A stretch of DNA of 64,000 nucleotides from Bradyrhizobium sp. (GTDB taxonomy: Bacteria; Pseudomonadota; Alphaproteobacteria; Rhizobiales; Xanthobacteraceae), in the NCBI RefSeq assembly GCF_022844465.1, contig NZ_JALHLP010000014.1:1-64000 (forward strand). Direction: 5' to 3'. The notes beneath the pieces were generated by a model. It was not told the origin of the DNA. It worked only from the letters and a program-made list of their open reading frames with translations, and did not search any database. The translations under genes were made by a program, and so were the position numbers. Positions 44,785 through 55,633 of this stretch are shown here, piece by piece; position 1 is the stretch's first letter, and the number at the start of each line of letters is the position of its first letter.

Positions 44785-45513
44785 TCAAGAGCGGAACAGC
44801 CTCGTATACTGCGTCTCGTGGCGGAAACTGGCCAGATCGGCGCGGAACGTTGCGCTGCCGAGGTCGTCGAGCGAGGCCGCAAGCGCGCGCTCGGCGGTGG
44901 CAGCGACATCGGCCTCAAGGCCGGCCAGAATACGCTGGCTGTCGGTCTGGCCGAGCGGCACCAGCCGGGCGCCCGCGGAAATCCAGTTCGACACCACCGC
45001 ATGCAGGAAGCCATGCATGGCCGGCGGAAGCGGGATCGCATGCACGGCGCTGACGATGCCGACGGCTAAGGGATAAACGATCGTGCCACCGCAGGCGGAA
45101 ACCATCGCCTCGAGCCCGTCGCACGCCCAGGCCGCGCGGGCGATGTCGATGAAAGCGCGGCCCTGCGTCGTCGTCTCGAGCTGGCGCTCCCGCGACGGCA
45201 CGAAGGCGGCCGCGAGTTCGGCGACCTCGCGCAATGCAACGCTGTTCTGCGCCAGGGCCGCGCGATGCGCGTGCGCCAAAAGCACGGCGTCGCAAAAGCC
45301 CGAACCTTCCGTAAGCATCGCGGCCAGCCAGTCGCGCAACGAGGCGGCGTCAACGATATCGCCGGCCTCCACCGCCCATTCGATGCCGCTGGAGTAGGAA
45401 AACGCGCCGACCGGAAAGGACGGTGACAGCCAGGTCATCAGCCGGTACAGCGCCGCCGGCTGCGCCGTGATATCGCCGCTCACGTCGAGCGACGCGGATT
45501 TACTTACGGTCAT
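44785..45513 (-). CDS. ureF: Urease accessory protein UreF
   Basis: All-helical chaperone of 242 residues that activates UreG within the UreDFG complex. MTWLSPSFPVGAFSYSSGIEWAVE is the conserved N-terminal region (here cited in parts: LSPSFPVGAFSYS) and SERALAASLDD-like helices follow. Its start at 45513 lies inside the end of ureE (14-nt overlap), so its first codons share DNA with the ureE His-rich tail. A longer upstream frame is antisense-like composition and is rejected. Confidence 0.92.
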   Translation of the reverse strand: MTVSKSASLDVSGDITAQPAALYRLMTWLSPSFPVGAFSYSSGIEWAVEAGDIVDAASLRDWLAAMLTEGSGFCDAVLLAHAHRAALAQNSVALREVAELAAAFVPSRERQLETTTQGRAFIDIARAAWACDGLEAMVSACGGTIVYPLAVGIVSAVHAIPLPPAMHGFLHAVVSNWISAGARLVPLGQTDSQRILAGLEADVAATAERALAASLDDLGSATFRADLASFRHETQYTRLFRS

Positions 45514-46060
45514 GAGCATGGGCGTGATCGTGCTGATCGTGGTCGCATTGCTCGCCGTGATGGTGGTGGTGATCGGCGCGATGATGGCCATGACCGCCAG
45601 GGTGATGGTGGCCTTGATCCTGCGCATGGCCGCTCGCATAGGCGCCGCCCTCGGGATCGAACGGCGCTTCGATCTTGATCACGCGCGCCCCCAGCCCCTG
45701 CACCATGGCTTCGATGACATGGTCGCGGCGGATGCGCAGCCCCTTTGCCATGATCTGCGTCGGCAGATGGCGGTTGCCGAGATGCCAGGCGACGCGGACC
45801 AGATGCATGGGATCGGCACCCCTGATCTCGAGCAGCGGCTCGGCCGCCGCCACCACCTCGATCAGGCGGCCATCCTCCAGCACCAGCGCGTCACCACCGC
45901 GCAGCGCGACCGCGCTTTCCAGATCGAGCAGGAACTCAAGCCCGCGGGTGCCGGCCATCGCCATCCGCCGCCGGTGCCGGTCGTCGAAATCGAGCACGAC
46001 AGTATCGGCCGCCGCGTGTGTCCAGCGATGCTGGCCCAGCACCTTTGTCGCGCGTATCAT
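45500..46060 (-). CDS. ureE: Urease nickel metallochaperone UreE
   Basis: Delivers Ni(II) to the urease complex. The 186-residue protein has the UreE N-terminal peptide-binding-like domain and the C-terminal metal domain (AWHLGNRHLPTQI with the conserved His). It ends with a tail rich in His, Asp and Gly: about 17 His among the last ~43 residues. Such tails store nickel. The stop overlaps ureF. Confidence 0.94.
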   Translation of the reverse strand: MIRATKVLGQHRWTHAAADTVVLDFDDRHRRRMAMAGTRGLEFLLDLESAVALRGGDALVLEDGRLIEVVAAAEPLLEIRGADPMHLVRVAWHLGNRHLPTQIMAKGLRIRRDHVIEAMVQGLGARVIKIEAPFDPEGGAYASGHAQDQGHHHPGGHGHHRADHHHHHGEQCDHDQHDHAHAHDRK

Positions 46061-46090
46061 GCGGATCCGCCTAAAGCAGGTCGGGGCGAG

Positions 46091-46195
46091 GTGGCCTCGT
46101 GGTTCAAGACGCGCGGCGTTGCCGCGCTCCTCACCATGAGGATCTTAGACCTCCTCCTGAGGAGGCGTTGCGCGCCGTCTCGAAGGATGAAGCCA
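46091..46195. repeat. Palindromic intergenic repeat, type D
   Basis: About 105 bp bounded by GTGGC and GCCAC, with inner inverted arms TTCAAGACGCGCG and CGCGCCGTCTCGAA (imperfect) and a central GGATCTTAGACCTCCTCC region. It fills the gap between ureE and the first ABM gene. This is a familiar Bradyrhizobium/Rhodopseudomonas-type element; coding potential is unlikely. Confidence 0.75.
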
Positions 46196-46223
46196 CCGAA
46201 TGCGCCACGATGCGAACGGCGCA

Positions 46224-46523
46224 CTAGATCTTCTCCACCTTGCCGTCGCTGATGATTTCGATCACCGTCGGCGCCGTCTTCATCTGGGACGAGTACTCCC
46301 GCCACACCTTCATGTGCGGCGCGCGGCCATGCGCGTTGAGGTCGTCGCGGGTCTCCCAGCGCTCCACGACCACATACAAATTGGGATTGTTGACGCTGAC
46401 GTGACCCTCATAAGAAAGACAACCCTTTTCCTTGAGGGTTTCGCTTATGCAGGCTTTATGCCCCTTGATGAAGTCGTCCTTGTTTTCCGGCTTCACCGGC
46501 GTGGTGGCGATGACATAGATCAT
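46224..46523 (-). CDS. Antibiotic biosynthesis monooxygenase (ABM) domain protein
   Basis: Ferredoxin-like fold protein of 99 residues: MIYVIATTPVKPENKDDF, CISETLKEKGCLSYE, VVVERWETRDDLNAH and the C-terminal strand. ABM proteins include quinol monooxygenases and heme-degrading enzymes, but most are uncharacterised. The 46548-46847 neighbour is a paralogue (same length, same MIYV-AT start), so the pair arose by tandem duplication. Both lie between ureC and ureE. Confidence 0.85.
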   Translation of the reverse strand: MIYVIATTPVKPENKDDFIKGHKACISETLKEKGCLSYEGHVSVNNPNLYVVVERWETRDDLNAHGRAPHMKVWREYSSQMKTAPTVIEIISDGKVEKI

Positions 46524-46547
46524 GAATGTTCTCCCGTGTTTTCTTGA

Positions 46548-46847
46548 TTAGCGGACGTCGACCTTTTCAGGGGTGATGATCTCTATCTTCGGCGGGGCCG
46601 TCATGCACTTCACCGCAACGCGCCCGAAGGTCTTCATGTGTTCGGCGCCGCGGTGGGGTACCAACGCCTCGGCATTCTCCCACTGCTCGACGAACACCAT
46701 TTTCGATGGATCGGTGACGCTCTCATGCAGGTCATAGGCGATATTGCCCGGTTCTTTACGGGTTTCCCTGATGCAGGCGGTGGCGGCCGCAATGAATTCG
46801 GCGCGTGTCTCGGGCTTCACGGTCAGCGTGGCAACGACGTAGATCAC
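46548..46847 (-). CDS. Antibiotic biosynthesis monooxygenase (ABM) domain protein
   Basis: Paralogue of the 46224-46523 product with the same 99-residue length and fold (MIYVVATLTVKPETRAEF, CIRETRKEPGNIAYDL, VFVEQWENAEALVPH). The two copies differ at most other positions, so the duplication is old. It follows ureC by 37 nt on the same strand and is part of the ure transcript. A link with urease, such as metal or redox protection, is only inference. Confidence 0.85.
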   Translation of the reverse strand: MIYVVATLTVKPETRAEFIAAATACIRETRKEPGNIAYDLHESVTDPSKMVFVEQWENAEALVPHRGAEHMKTFGRVAVKCMTAPPKIEIITPEKVDVR

Positions 46848-46884
46848 TTCGATCCTCCCGGCTTTGTTCTGGCTGGGAGGGAGC

Positions 46885-48600
<1,716 letters not shown>

Positions 48601-48654
48601 ATCAGGCTCCGGTCGGCAGCAGGAAAATAGCAGGCAGGGGAGCGCGTGGATTGC

Positions 48655-48713
48655 CCCTCTCCCCAACCCCGAGAGCGAGCTTTGCCCGCCTCGGACCAAG
48701 CAAGGGGAGAGGG
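48655..48713. repeat. Palindromic repeat, type C (short copy)
   Basis: CCCTCTCCCC at 48655-48664 and its exact complement at 48704-48713, with a 39-bp interior containing GAGAGCGAGC. It is a degenerate relative of the longer copies at 48805-49240 and 53707-53853 and sits between ureC and the DUF559 gene. Confidence 0.7.
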
Positions 48714-48744
48714 AGCCCGACGAGCGTACTTACCTCACGACGCA

Positions 48745-49203
48745 TCACGGCTTGTCCTCTTGGATATCATCAGCATCCGTGAGGGACGCATTAGCGGAAG
48801 GGTTCCCTCCCCCCTTGCGGGGGAGGGTTAGGGAGAGGGGTGCCGCTTGCTCCGCTGCCAGACCAATGGCGATAACAACACCCTCGAGATTGTTCAGGAC
48901 ATCGTCATTGGTAAATCGGAGCACTCGATAGCCGCGCGATACAAGCCATTGATCGCGCCTGGCGTCGTGCCGGAGGCGCTCTTCCAAATCGTGGCTTTCG
49001 CCATCAACCTCGACAACCAGCTTGCAGGAATGTGAAACAAAATCGGCGATGTAGTTGCCCATCGGAGTCTGACGGCGAAAGCGTAGGCCAACGAGCCGCT
49101 TTGCCTTGAGATGACGCCACAGCAACGTCTCCGCACGAGTCATCTCGCGCCTCAGCCGTTTTGCACGATCTCTCTGAACGTTGCTTACCTCGTCGTGCGG
49201 CAT
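48745..49203 (-). CDS. DUF559 (endonuclease-fold) protein
   Basis: A 152-residue product. The DUF559 core is clear: RAKRLRREMTRAETLLWRHL, then RFRRQTPMGNYIADFV and LVVEVDGESHD, with Asp and Glu-x-Asp positions as in Vsr-like nucleases, and RVLRFTNDDVL. It is placed between ureB and ureC although it has no role in urease. The ATG at 49203 lies just inside a repeat that seems to provide the Shine-Dalgarno, and the last ~30 residues (including PLSLTLPRKGGG) are translated from the other repeat. Confidence 0.85.
   Translation of the reverse strand: MPHDEVSNVQRDRAKRLRREMTRAETLLWRHLKAKRLVGLRFRRQTPMGNYIADFVSHSCKLVVEVDGESHDLEERLRHDARRDQWLVSRGYRVLRFTNDDVLNNLEGVVIAIGLAAEQAAPLSLTLPRKGGGNPSANASLTDADDIQEDKP
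48805..48840 (+). repeat. Left inverted repeat flanking the DUF559 gene (type C)
   Basis: 36-bp G/C-rich block starting CCCTCCCCCCTTGCGG. It is complementary to 49205-49240 with a single mismatch (A for G in the GGGTT-GGGAG part). It lies within the DUF559 coding region near its 3' end. Confidence 0.9.
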
Positions 49204-49204
49204 A

Positions 49205-49240
49205 CCCCTCTCCCCAACCCTCCCCCGCAAGGGGGGAGGG
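49205..49240 (-). repeat. Right inverted repeat flanking the DUF559 gene (type C)
   Basis: 36-bp partner of 48805-48840. On the minus strand it ends GGGGAGAGGGG one base before the ATG at 49203-49201, giving a purine-rich ribosome site for the DUF559 gene. The distance between repeats is the length of the gene. Confidence 0.9.
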
Positions 49241-49271
49241 AGCCTTGCCAGAGCGCTCCCCTCACGCGCGA

Positions 49272-49577
49272 TCACAGTTTCCCCTGCACGTCGCCGCGGA
49301 AGCCGTAGATGACGCGCTTGCCAGCGAGCGCGACCAATTGCACGTCCCGGGTCTGGCCGGGCTCAAAGCGGACCGCGGTGCCGGCCGCGATGTCGAGACG
49401 CATGCCGCGGGCCTTCTTCCGATCGAATTTCAGCGCCGGGTTGGTCTCGAAGAAATGGTAGTGCGAGCCGACCTGGATCGGTCGGTCGCCGCTGTTGGCG
49501 ACCGTGAGCGTCACGGTCTTGCGGCCGGCGTTGAGTTCGATCTCGCCGCCCTTGATGAAGAGTTCGCCGGGGATCAT
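49272..49577 (-). CDS. ureB: Urease beta subunit
   Basis: Structural subunit of 101 residues from the ATG at 49577. Conserved stretches are MIPGELFIKGGEIELNAGR, PIQVGSHYHFFETNPAL and GMRLDIAAGTAVRFEPGQ. UreA, UreB and UreC form the (ABC)3 enzyme. A type A repeat separates it from ureA. Confidence 0.96.
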   Translation of the reverse strand: MIPGELFIKGGEIELNAGRKTVTLTVANSGDRPIQVGSHYHFFETNPALKFDRKKARGMRLDIAAGTAVRFEPGQTRDVQLVALAGKRVIYGFRGDVQGKL

Positions 49578-49588
49578 CTTTCTTCCTC

Positions 49589-49687
49589 CGTCATTCCGGG
49601 GCGATGCGCAGCCTCGAACCCGGAATCTCGAGATGAATAACTTCTGGATTCCGGGTTCGGCCGCACAGCGGCCGCCCCGGAATGACG
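49589..49687. repeat. Palindromic intergenic repeat, type A
   Basis: CGTCATTCCGGGGC (49589-49602) and its exact complement (49674-49687) enclose a 71-bp interior that itself contains an inverted pair CGAACCCGGAAT/ATTCCGGGTTCG. It is the second copy of the element at 5080-5180 and nearly fills the gap between ureA and ureB. Confidence 0.85.
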
Positions 49688-49698
49688 TGCTCGGTGCA

Positions 49699-50001
49699 TC
49701 ACCGGATCGGCTCATGCACGGTGACGAGCTTGGTGCCGTCGGGAAACGTCGCCTCGACCTGGATGTCGTGGATCATCTCGGCAATGCCGTCCATGCACTG
49801 CGCGCGGGTGATGACCTGCGCGCCGGATTGCATCAGTTCGGCCACCGTGCGGCCGTCGCGCGCGCCCTCGACGATGAAATCGGAGATGATGGCGATCGCC
49901 TCGGGGTGATTGAGCTTGACGCCGCGCTCCAGCCGCCGGCGCGCCACCATGGCCGCCATCGAGATCAAGAGCTTGTCCTTTTCGCGGGGAGACAGGTTCA
50001 T
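49699..50001 (-). CDS. ureA: Urease gamma subunit
   Basis: Structural subunit of 100 residues (MNLSPREKDKLLISMAAMVA, LNHPEAIAIISDFIVEGARD, MQSGAQVITRAQCMDGIAEM). It follows ureD by 37 nt. Confidence 0.96.
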   Translation of the reverse strand: MNLSPREKDKLLISMAAMVARRRLERGVKLNHPEAIAIISDFIVEGARDGRTVAELMQSGAQVITRAQCMDGIAEMIHDIQVEATFPDGTKLVTVHEPIR

Positions 50002-50038
50002 GCGAGCACTCGTGATTGATGGCCCTGCGTCAGGGCCA

Positions 50039-50875
<837 letters not shown>

Positions 50876-50910
50876 CCGTTCCCCAATGCGTTAGCTCGAG
50901 AGCGAGATCG

Positions 50911-51606
50911 CTACAGCGCCATCTGGCGGCTGATCTCGGCCGGATCGAGGTTGGCGCGGTCACAGGCATATTTCACGGCACCGCGATCCATGACCGCGAA
51001 GTTGTCGCCGAGCTCGCAGGCAAAGTCGAGATATTGTTCGACGAGCACGATCGCGATGTTGCCGAGGCTGCGCAGATAGGCGATGGCGCGGCCGATGTCC
51101 TTGATGATCGAAGGCTGGATGCCCTCGGTCGGCTCGTCCAAGAGCAACAGCCTTGGCCGCATCACCAGCGCCCGGCCGATCGCCAGTTGCTGTTGCTGCC
51201 CGCCGGAGAGATCGCCGCCGCGCCGCCCCAGCATCGAGTTCAGCACCGGAAACAGCGAAAACACGTCGTCGGGGATATGGCGGTCCTCGCGCTTGAGCGG
51301 ACCGAATCCGGTCTTGAGATTTTCCTCCACCGTCAGCAGCGGAAAGATCTCGCGGCCCTGCGGCACGAAGCCGATGCCGCGGCGCGCCCGCTCGTAAGGC
51401 TTGAGGCCGGTGATGTCGTCGCCGTCCAGCGTGATCGATCCGCCTGAAATCGGGTACTGGCCGACCAGCGCGCGCAGCAGCGAGGTCTTGCCGACGCCGT
51501 TCCGCCCGAGCACACAAGTCACCTTGCCAGGGCCGGCAGACAGCGAAACGCCGCGTAACGCCTGCGCCGCGCCATAGTGAAGGCTGATATTGTTGACCTT
51601 CAGCAT
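50911..51606 (-). CDS. urtE: Urea ABC transporter ATP-binding protein UrtE
   Basis: LivF-type ATPase of 231 residues. Walker A GRNGVGKT, LSGGQQQQLAIGRAL, Walker B LLLLDEPTEGIQPS. It powers urea import with UrtD, with UrtB/UrtC as the channel. It is followed by ureD, so uptake and hydrolysis are on one strand. Confidence 0.94.
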   Translation of the reverse strand: MLKVNNISLHYGAAQALRGVSLSAGPGKVTCVLGRNGVGKTSLLRALVGQYPISGGSITLDGDDITGLKPYERARRGIGFVPQGREIFPLLTVEENLKTGFGPLKREDRHIPDDVFSLFPVLNSMLGRRGGDLSGGQQQQLAIGRALVMRPRLLLLDEPTEGIQPSIIKDIGRAIAYLRSLGNIAIVLVEQYLDFACELGDNFAVMDRGAVKYACDRANLDPAEISRQMAL

Positions 51607-51633
51607 TTGGCACGCCGCTCCGAACGAGAGGTC

Positions 51634-51734
51634 TCGTCATACCCCGCGAAGGCGGGGTATCCAGTACGCCGCGCCTCTGCGGTGAACTTCACTGTCTCGG
51701 AGTACTTGATCGTCCGCCTTCGCGGACGATGACA
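51634..51734. repeat. Palindromic intergenic repeat, type B
   Basis: About 100 bp consisting of one hairpin TACCCCGCGAAGGCGGGGTA with flanking GTCA, followed by CCAGTACGCCGCG and a second hairpin GTCCGCCTTCGCGGAC near 51710-51727. It lies between urtD and urtE and is not coding. Confidence 0.8.
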
Positions 51735-51763
51735 ACTTTCGCGAGGAACCGTCAGCATGCGCT

Positions 51764-52525
51764 TCATCTTCCCAAATACACTTCGATCACCCGCTCGTTC
51801 GACGAAACCTGGTCGATGGTCCCCTCCGCCAGCACCGCGCCTTCATGCAGGCAGGTGACCTTGACGCCAAGCTCGCGCACGAAGGCCATGTCGTGCTCGA
51901 CGACCATGACCGTCTTTTCCTTGTTGATTTCCTTGAGCAGTTCCGCGGTCTGCTGGGTCTCGACGTCGGTCATGCCGGCGACCGGCTCGTCGACCAGCAG
52001 CAGTTTGGGGTCCTGTGCCAGCAGCATCCCGATCTCCAGCCATTGCTTCTGGCCGTGCGACAGGCTGCCCGCCAGCCGGCTGCGCGCATCCTTCAGCCGG
52101 ATGGTTTCCAGCACGCGGTCGATCCGTTCGGCTTCCGGCTTGCTACCGCGCCAGAACAGCGTGCCCTTGACGCTGTGGTCGACATTGAGCGCCAGCAGCA
52201 GATTATCCTCGATGGTGTGGCTCTCGAACACCGTCGGCTTCTGGAACTTACGGCCGATGCCGAGTTCGGCGATGCGGGTTTCGTCGAGCCGCGTCAGGTC
52301 GGTGATCCCGTCGAACAGCACCGTGCCCTCGTCCGGCCTGGTCTTGCCGGTGATGATATCCATCATCGTGGTCTTGCCGGCGCCGTTCGGGCCGATGATC
52401 GCGCGCATCTCGCCGGGCTCAAGCGTCAATGACAGATTGTTGATGGCGTGAAAGCCGTCGAACGAAACATGCACGCCGTCCAAATAGAGCAGCGCGGACG
52501 TGACCCTGATCTCCATGGCGTTCAT
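51764..52525 (-). CDS. urtD: Urea ABC transporter ATP-binding protein UrtD
   Basis: LivG-type ATPase of 253 residues with Walker A GPNGAGKTT, LSHGQKQWLEIG signature (variant of LSGGQ), Walker B LLLVDEPVAGM. The GMTDVETQQTAELL stretch is typical of UrtD. The ATG at 52525 is preferred to one at 52573; it leaves a 4-nt gap after urtC. Confidence 0.94.
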   Translation of the reverse strand: MNAMEIRVTSALLYLDGVHVSFDGFHAINNLSLTLEPGEMRAIIGPNGAGKTTMMDIITGKTRPDEGTVLFDGITDLTRLDETRIAELGIGRKFQKPTVFESHTIEDNLLLALNVDHSVKGTLFWRGSKPEAERIDRVLETIRLKDARSRLAGSLSHGQKQWLEIGMLLAQDPKLLLVDEPVAGMTDVETQQTAELLKEINKEKTVMVVEHDMAFVRELGVKVTCLHEGAVLAEGTIDQVSSNERVIEVYLGR

Positions 52526-52529
52526 GCGC

Positions 52530-53699
52530 TCACTCCGCCGGCTTTGGTTGGGCGACGCCGCCCTGGCGATCACCGCCTTCGGTTCTGGCCGACAATGGTT
52601 CCGGCTTCCGCCGCTCCCACCACGCGTTGAAGGTGCCGATGATCCCCTTCGGCAGGAGCAGCGTCACCAGGATGAACAGCGCGCCGAGCATGAACAGCCA
52701 GTACGGCGCCAGCGGGCCCGACGTGAAGTAGGTCTTGGCGTAGTTGACGACGACAGCGCCGAGGGCGGCGCCGACCAGCGTGCCGCGACCGCCGACCGCG
52801 ACCCAGATCACGGCCTCGATCGAATTGCCGGGCGCGAACTCGCCGGGATTGATGATGCCGACTTGCGGCACGTAGAGCGCGCCGGCGACACCGGCCATGC
52901 AGGCCGACAGCGTGAACACGAACAGCTTGTAGGACTCGACGCGGTAACCGAGAAACCTGGTGCGGGATTCAGCGTCGCGGATCGCGATCAGGACCTTGCC
53001 AAGCTTCGAGGTGACCACGGCCCGGCAGATCAGGAAGGTCAGGATCAGCGCCGCGCAACTGAGCATGAACAGGGTGGCGCGGGTGCCGTCGACCTGCACG
53101 TTGAAGCCCAAAATGTCCTTGAAGTCGGTCAGGCCGTTGTTGCCGCCGAACCCGAAATCGTTGCGGAAGAACGCCAGCAACAATGCATAGGTCATGGCCT
53201 GGGTGATGATGGAGAGATAGACGCCGGTGACCCGGGAGCGGAACGCCAGCCAGCCGAAGCAGAACGCCAGGAGACCCGGCACGACAACGACCATCAGCGC
53301 CGCGAACCAGAACATGTCGAATCCGTACCAGTACCAAGGCAGGCCCGGATAATTCAGGAACACCATGAAGTCGGGCAGGACCGGGTTGCCGTAGACGCCA
53401 CGGCTGCCGATCTGCCGCATCATGTACATGCCCATCGCGTAACCGCCGAGCGCGAAGAAGGCGCCGTGACCCAGCGAGAGAATGCCGCAATAACCCCATA
53501 TCAGGTCGATCGCGAGCGCCAGGATGGCGTAGCAGGCGTATTTTCCAAACAGCGCCACCAGATAGGTCGGCACCTGGAACATCGATCCGGCCGGCAACAA
53601 CAGGTTCAATAACGGAATCAGCACGCCGAGGCCGGCGACGACGATGATGAAGATGGTGGCGCTGCGATCCAGCGACCGCGTCAGCACGTGCGGCGTCAT
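52530..53699 (-). CDS. urtC: Urea ABC transporter permease UrtC
   Basis: LivM-type permease of 389 residues with about ten helices. LIWGYCGILSLGHGAFFALGGYAMGMY is represented by WGYCGILSLGHGAFFA and GGYAMGMYMM; RDAESRTRFLGYRVES and AVIWVAVGGRGTLVG are conserved. The ATG at 53699 lies just before a type C repeat; the open frame upstream is repeat-derived. Confidence 0.94.
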   Translation of the reverse strand: MTPHVLTRSLDRSATIFIIVVAGLGVLIPLLNLLLPAGSMFQVPTYLVALFGKYACYAILALAIDLIWGYCGILSLGHGAFFALGGYAMGMYMMRQIGSRGVYGNPVLPDFMVFLNYPGLPWYWYGFDMFWFAALMVVVVPGLLAFCFGWLAFRSRVTGVYLSIITQAMTYALLLAFFRNDFGFGGNNGLTDFKDILGFNVQVDGTRATLFMLSCAALILTFLICRAVVTSKLGKVLIAIRDAESRTRFLGYRVESYKLFVFTLSACMAGVAGALYVPQVGIINPGEFAPGNSIEAVIWVAVGGRGTLVGAALGAVVVNYAKTYFTSGPLAPYWLFMLGALFILVTLLLPKGIIGTFNAWWERRKPEPLSARTEGGDRQGGVAQPKPAE

Positions 53700-53706
53700 G
53701 ATGTCC

Positions 53707-53853
53707 CCTCTCCCGCTTGCGGGGGAGGGTTGGGGTGGGGGTCTGTCCACGAGCGCCAGCGCCCGGTGCAGGCACCCCCACCCGCCGCGCTCTGACGAGC
53801 ACGTCGACCTAAGAGCGAGCTTCGCTCGTCTCGACCCCCGCAAGCGGGAGAGG
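53707..53853. repeat. Palindromic repeat, type C (long copy)
   Basis: Perfect 19-bp inverted arms CCTCTCCCGCTTGCGGGGG (53707-53725) and complement (53835-53853) around a 109-bp interior that includes GAGCGAGCTTCGCTCGTC. It separates urtC from urtB. Confidence 0.85.
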
Positions 53854-53898
53854 TAAGCAGGCATCGCCCAGGATAGCCGCACATTGCAAAGTCCGAGA

Positions 53899-55512
53899 TC
53901 ATGCCTCCACCGCCCGGCCCTTGAGCGCGAACAGCCCGCGCGGCCGCTTCTGGATGAACAGGATGATCAGCACCAGAATGGCGATCTTGCCGAGCACCGC
54001 ACCCGCGACCGGCTCCAGGAACTTGTTGGCGATGCCGAGCGTGAAGGCGCCGACCAGCGTGCCCCACAGGTTGCCGACGCCGCCGAACACGACGACCATG
54101 AAGGAATCGATGATGTAGCTCTGGCCGAGATTGGGGCTGACATTGTCGATCTGCGACAGAGCCACGCCTGCGATCCCGGCGATGCCCGAGCCGAGGCCGA
54201 AGGTCAGCGCATCGACACGGGAAGTGGCGATTCCCATCGAGGCAGCCATCCGGCGATTCTGGGTCACGGCGCGCATCTCCAGCCCAAGCGCCGTATAGCG
54301 CAGCATGCCGAGCAGGATGGCGAACACGGCCAGCGTGAAGCACAGGATCCAGAGCCGGTTATAGGTGATGGTGATCTGCCCGAGTTCGAAGGCGCCGCTC
54401 ATCCAGGAGGGATTGCCGACCTCGCGGTTGGTAGGGCCGAACATAGTGCGTACCGCCTGTTGCAACACCAGAGAGAGGCCCCAGGTCGCCAGCAGCGTTT
54501 CCAGCGGACGGCCATAGAGGAAGCGGATGATGCCGCGTTCAATCAGGACGCCGATGCCGCCGGCAACCAGAAAAGCGAGCGGTGCTGCGATCAGGAGCGA
54601 GTAGTCGAACAGGCCGGGATAGCGGGTACGAATGATCTCCTGGACCACGAAAGTGGTATAGGCGCCAATCATCACCATCTCGCCATGGGCCATGTTGATG
54701 ACGCCCATGACGCCGAAGGTGATGGCCAGCCCGATCGCCGCGAGCAGCAGCACCGAGCCGAGCGACAGGCCGTACCACGCATTCTGCACCATCGACCACG
54801 CCGCAAGATTGCCCTGGATCGAGGTGATGGCGCTGGCGGCGGCCCGCGCGACGTTGGGCGGCACGTCGCCGCCCAATCCGGTCAACAGCGCCAACGCCTC
54901 TTGGTCGCCCCGCGCCCTGACAATGGCGACGGCTTCCAGCTTCTCGGCCTCCGTAGCGTCCGGCTTGTAGAGCAGGATGGCGGCGCGGGCCTCGGTGAAA
55001 GCGGTCCTGGCGCGCTTGTTGGTTTCAGTGGCCAGCGCCCCGTCGATCACGGCAAGCGCGCTCGCGTCATGGCTCTTGAAGACCGATTGCGCGGCCGCAA
55101 TCCGCTTCGCGGGGTCGGGGGACAGCAATGTCAGGCCACCGAGAGCGGCCTCCACGGTACGGCGCAGGCGGTTGTTGAGGCGAACGGCGGCGGCGCCGTC
55201 CGGCAGCCTGTCCACGGCCGCGCCGGTCGCGGCATCGATGACCTTGCCATCGCCTTGGGTGACGAAGACTTTGCGGGATTGCGGATCAGCCGACAACCGG
55301 CCCTCCCGCAGCGCGCTGATGATGGCAAGGGCCAGCGGATTTCCCGAGGTTGCGACCGCGCCGATCGCCGCGTCGGTGTCGGAAAACTCGTCATTGGCGA
55401 ATTTGGCGACCGCTTCCTCGAACGGACCCCCGAGCGCCGGAGCGGCAAGGGCCACGGACAACAGGATCGCGAGCAAAAACGCGCGAATGCGGTCAAGGAA
55501 ATTGGTAGACAC
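53899..55512 (-). CDS. urtB: Urea ABC transporter permease UrtB
   Basis: LivH-type permease of 537 residues with a GTG start. The first 235 residues are a periplasmic extension with a signal-like start and Ala/Leu-rich helical repeats, as is usual in UrtB. The membrane part has GLAITFGVMGVINMAHGEMV and FVVQEIIRTRYPG. It pairs with UrtC. Confidence 0.94.
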   Translation of the reverse strand: MSTNFLDRIRAFLLAILLSVALAAPALGGPFEEAVAKFANDEFSDTDAAIGAVATSGNPLALAIISALREGRLSADPQSRKVFVTQGDGKVIDAATGAAVDRLPDGAAAVRLNNRLRRTVEAALGGLTLLSPDPAKRIAAAQSVFKSHDASALAVIDGALATETNKRARTAFTEARAAILLYKPDATEAEKLEAVAIVRARGDQEALALLTGLGGDVPPNVARAAASAITSIQGNLAAWSMVQNAWYGLSLGSVLLLAAIGLAITFGVMGVINMAHGEMVMIGAYTTFVVQEIIRTRYPGLFDYSLLIAAPLAFLVAGGIGVLIERGIIRFLYGRPLETLLATWGLSLVLQQAVRTMFGPTNREVGNPSWMSGAFELGQITITYNRLWILCFTLAVFAILLGMLRYTALGLEMRAVTQNRRMAASMGIATSRVDALTFGLGSGIAGIAGVALSQIDNVSPNLGQSYIIDSFMVVVFGGVGNLWGTLVGAFTLGIANKFLEPVAGAVLGKIAILVLIILFIQKRPRGLFALKGRAVEA

Positions 55513-55534
55513 AATACGACCCCGGCAGGAGGGT

Positions 55535-55566
55535 GGGAGAAGGCGGCGATGAAGCCGCCTTCTCCC
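55535..55566 (-). promoter_or_regulatory. Strong hairpin between urtA and urtB
   Basis: Perfect 13-bp stem (GGGAGAAGGCGGC at 55535-55547, complement at 55554-55566), 6-nt loop, no T-run on the minus strand. Such a hairpin after the binding-protein gene usually stabilises the 3' end of the urtA message or attenuates read-through, giving more UrtA than membrane subunits. Confidence 0.65.
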
Positions 55567-55633
55567 CTCTTTCTTGGTAGTTCAGTGGGTTAGGTGTTTA
55601 ATAGGAGGTGATTGTTGCAGTTCAGACTGCGGG

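Noticed and set aside
53884..55593. Long plus-strand open frame (569 codons) opposite urtB
   Set aside because: It is the antisense shadow of a high-GC gene: the translation is Arg/Asp/Gln-rich without any family feature, whereas urtB on the other strand is fully recognisable.
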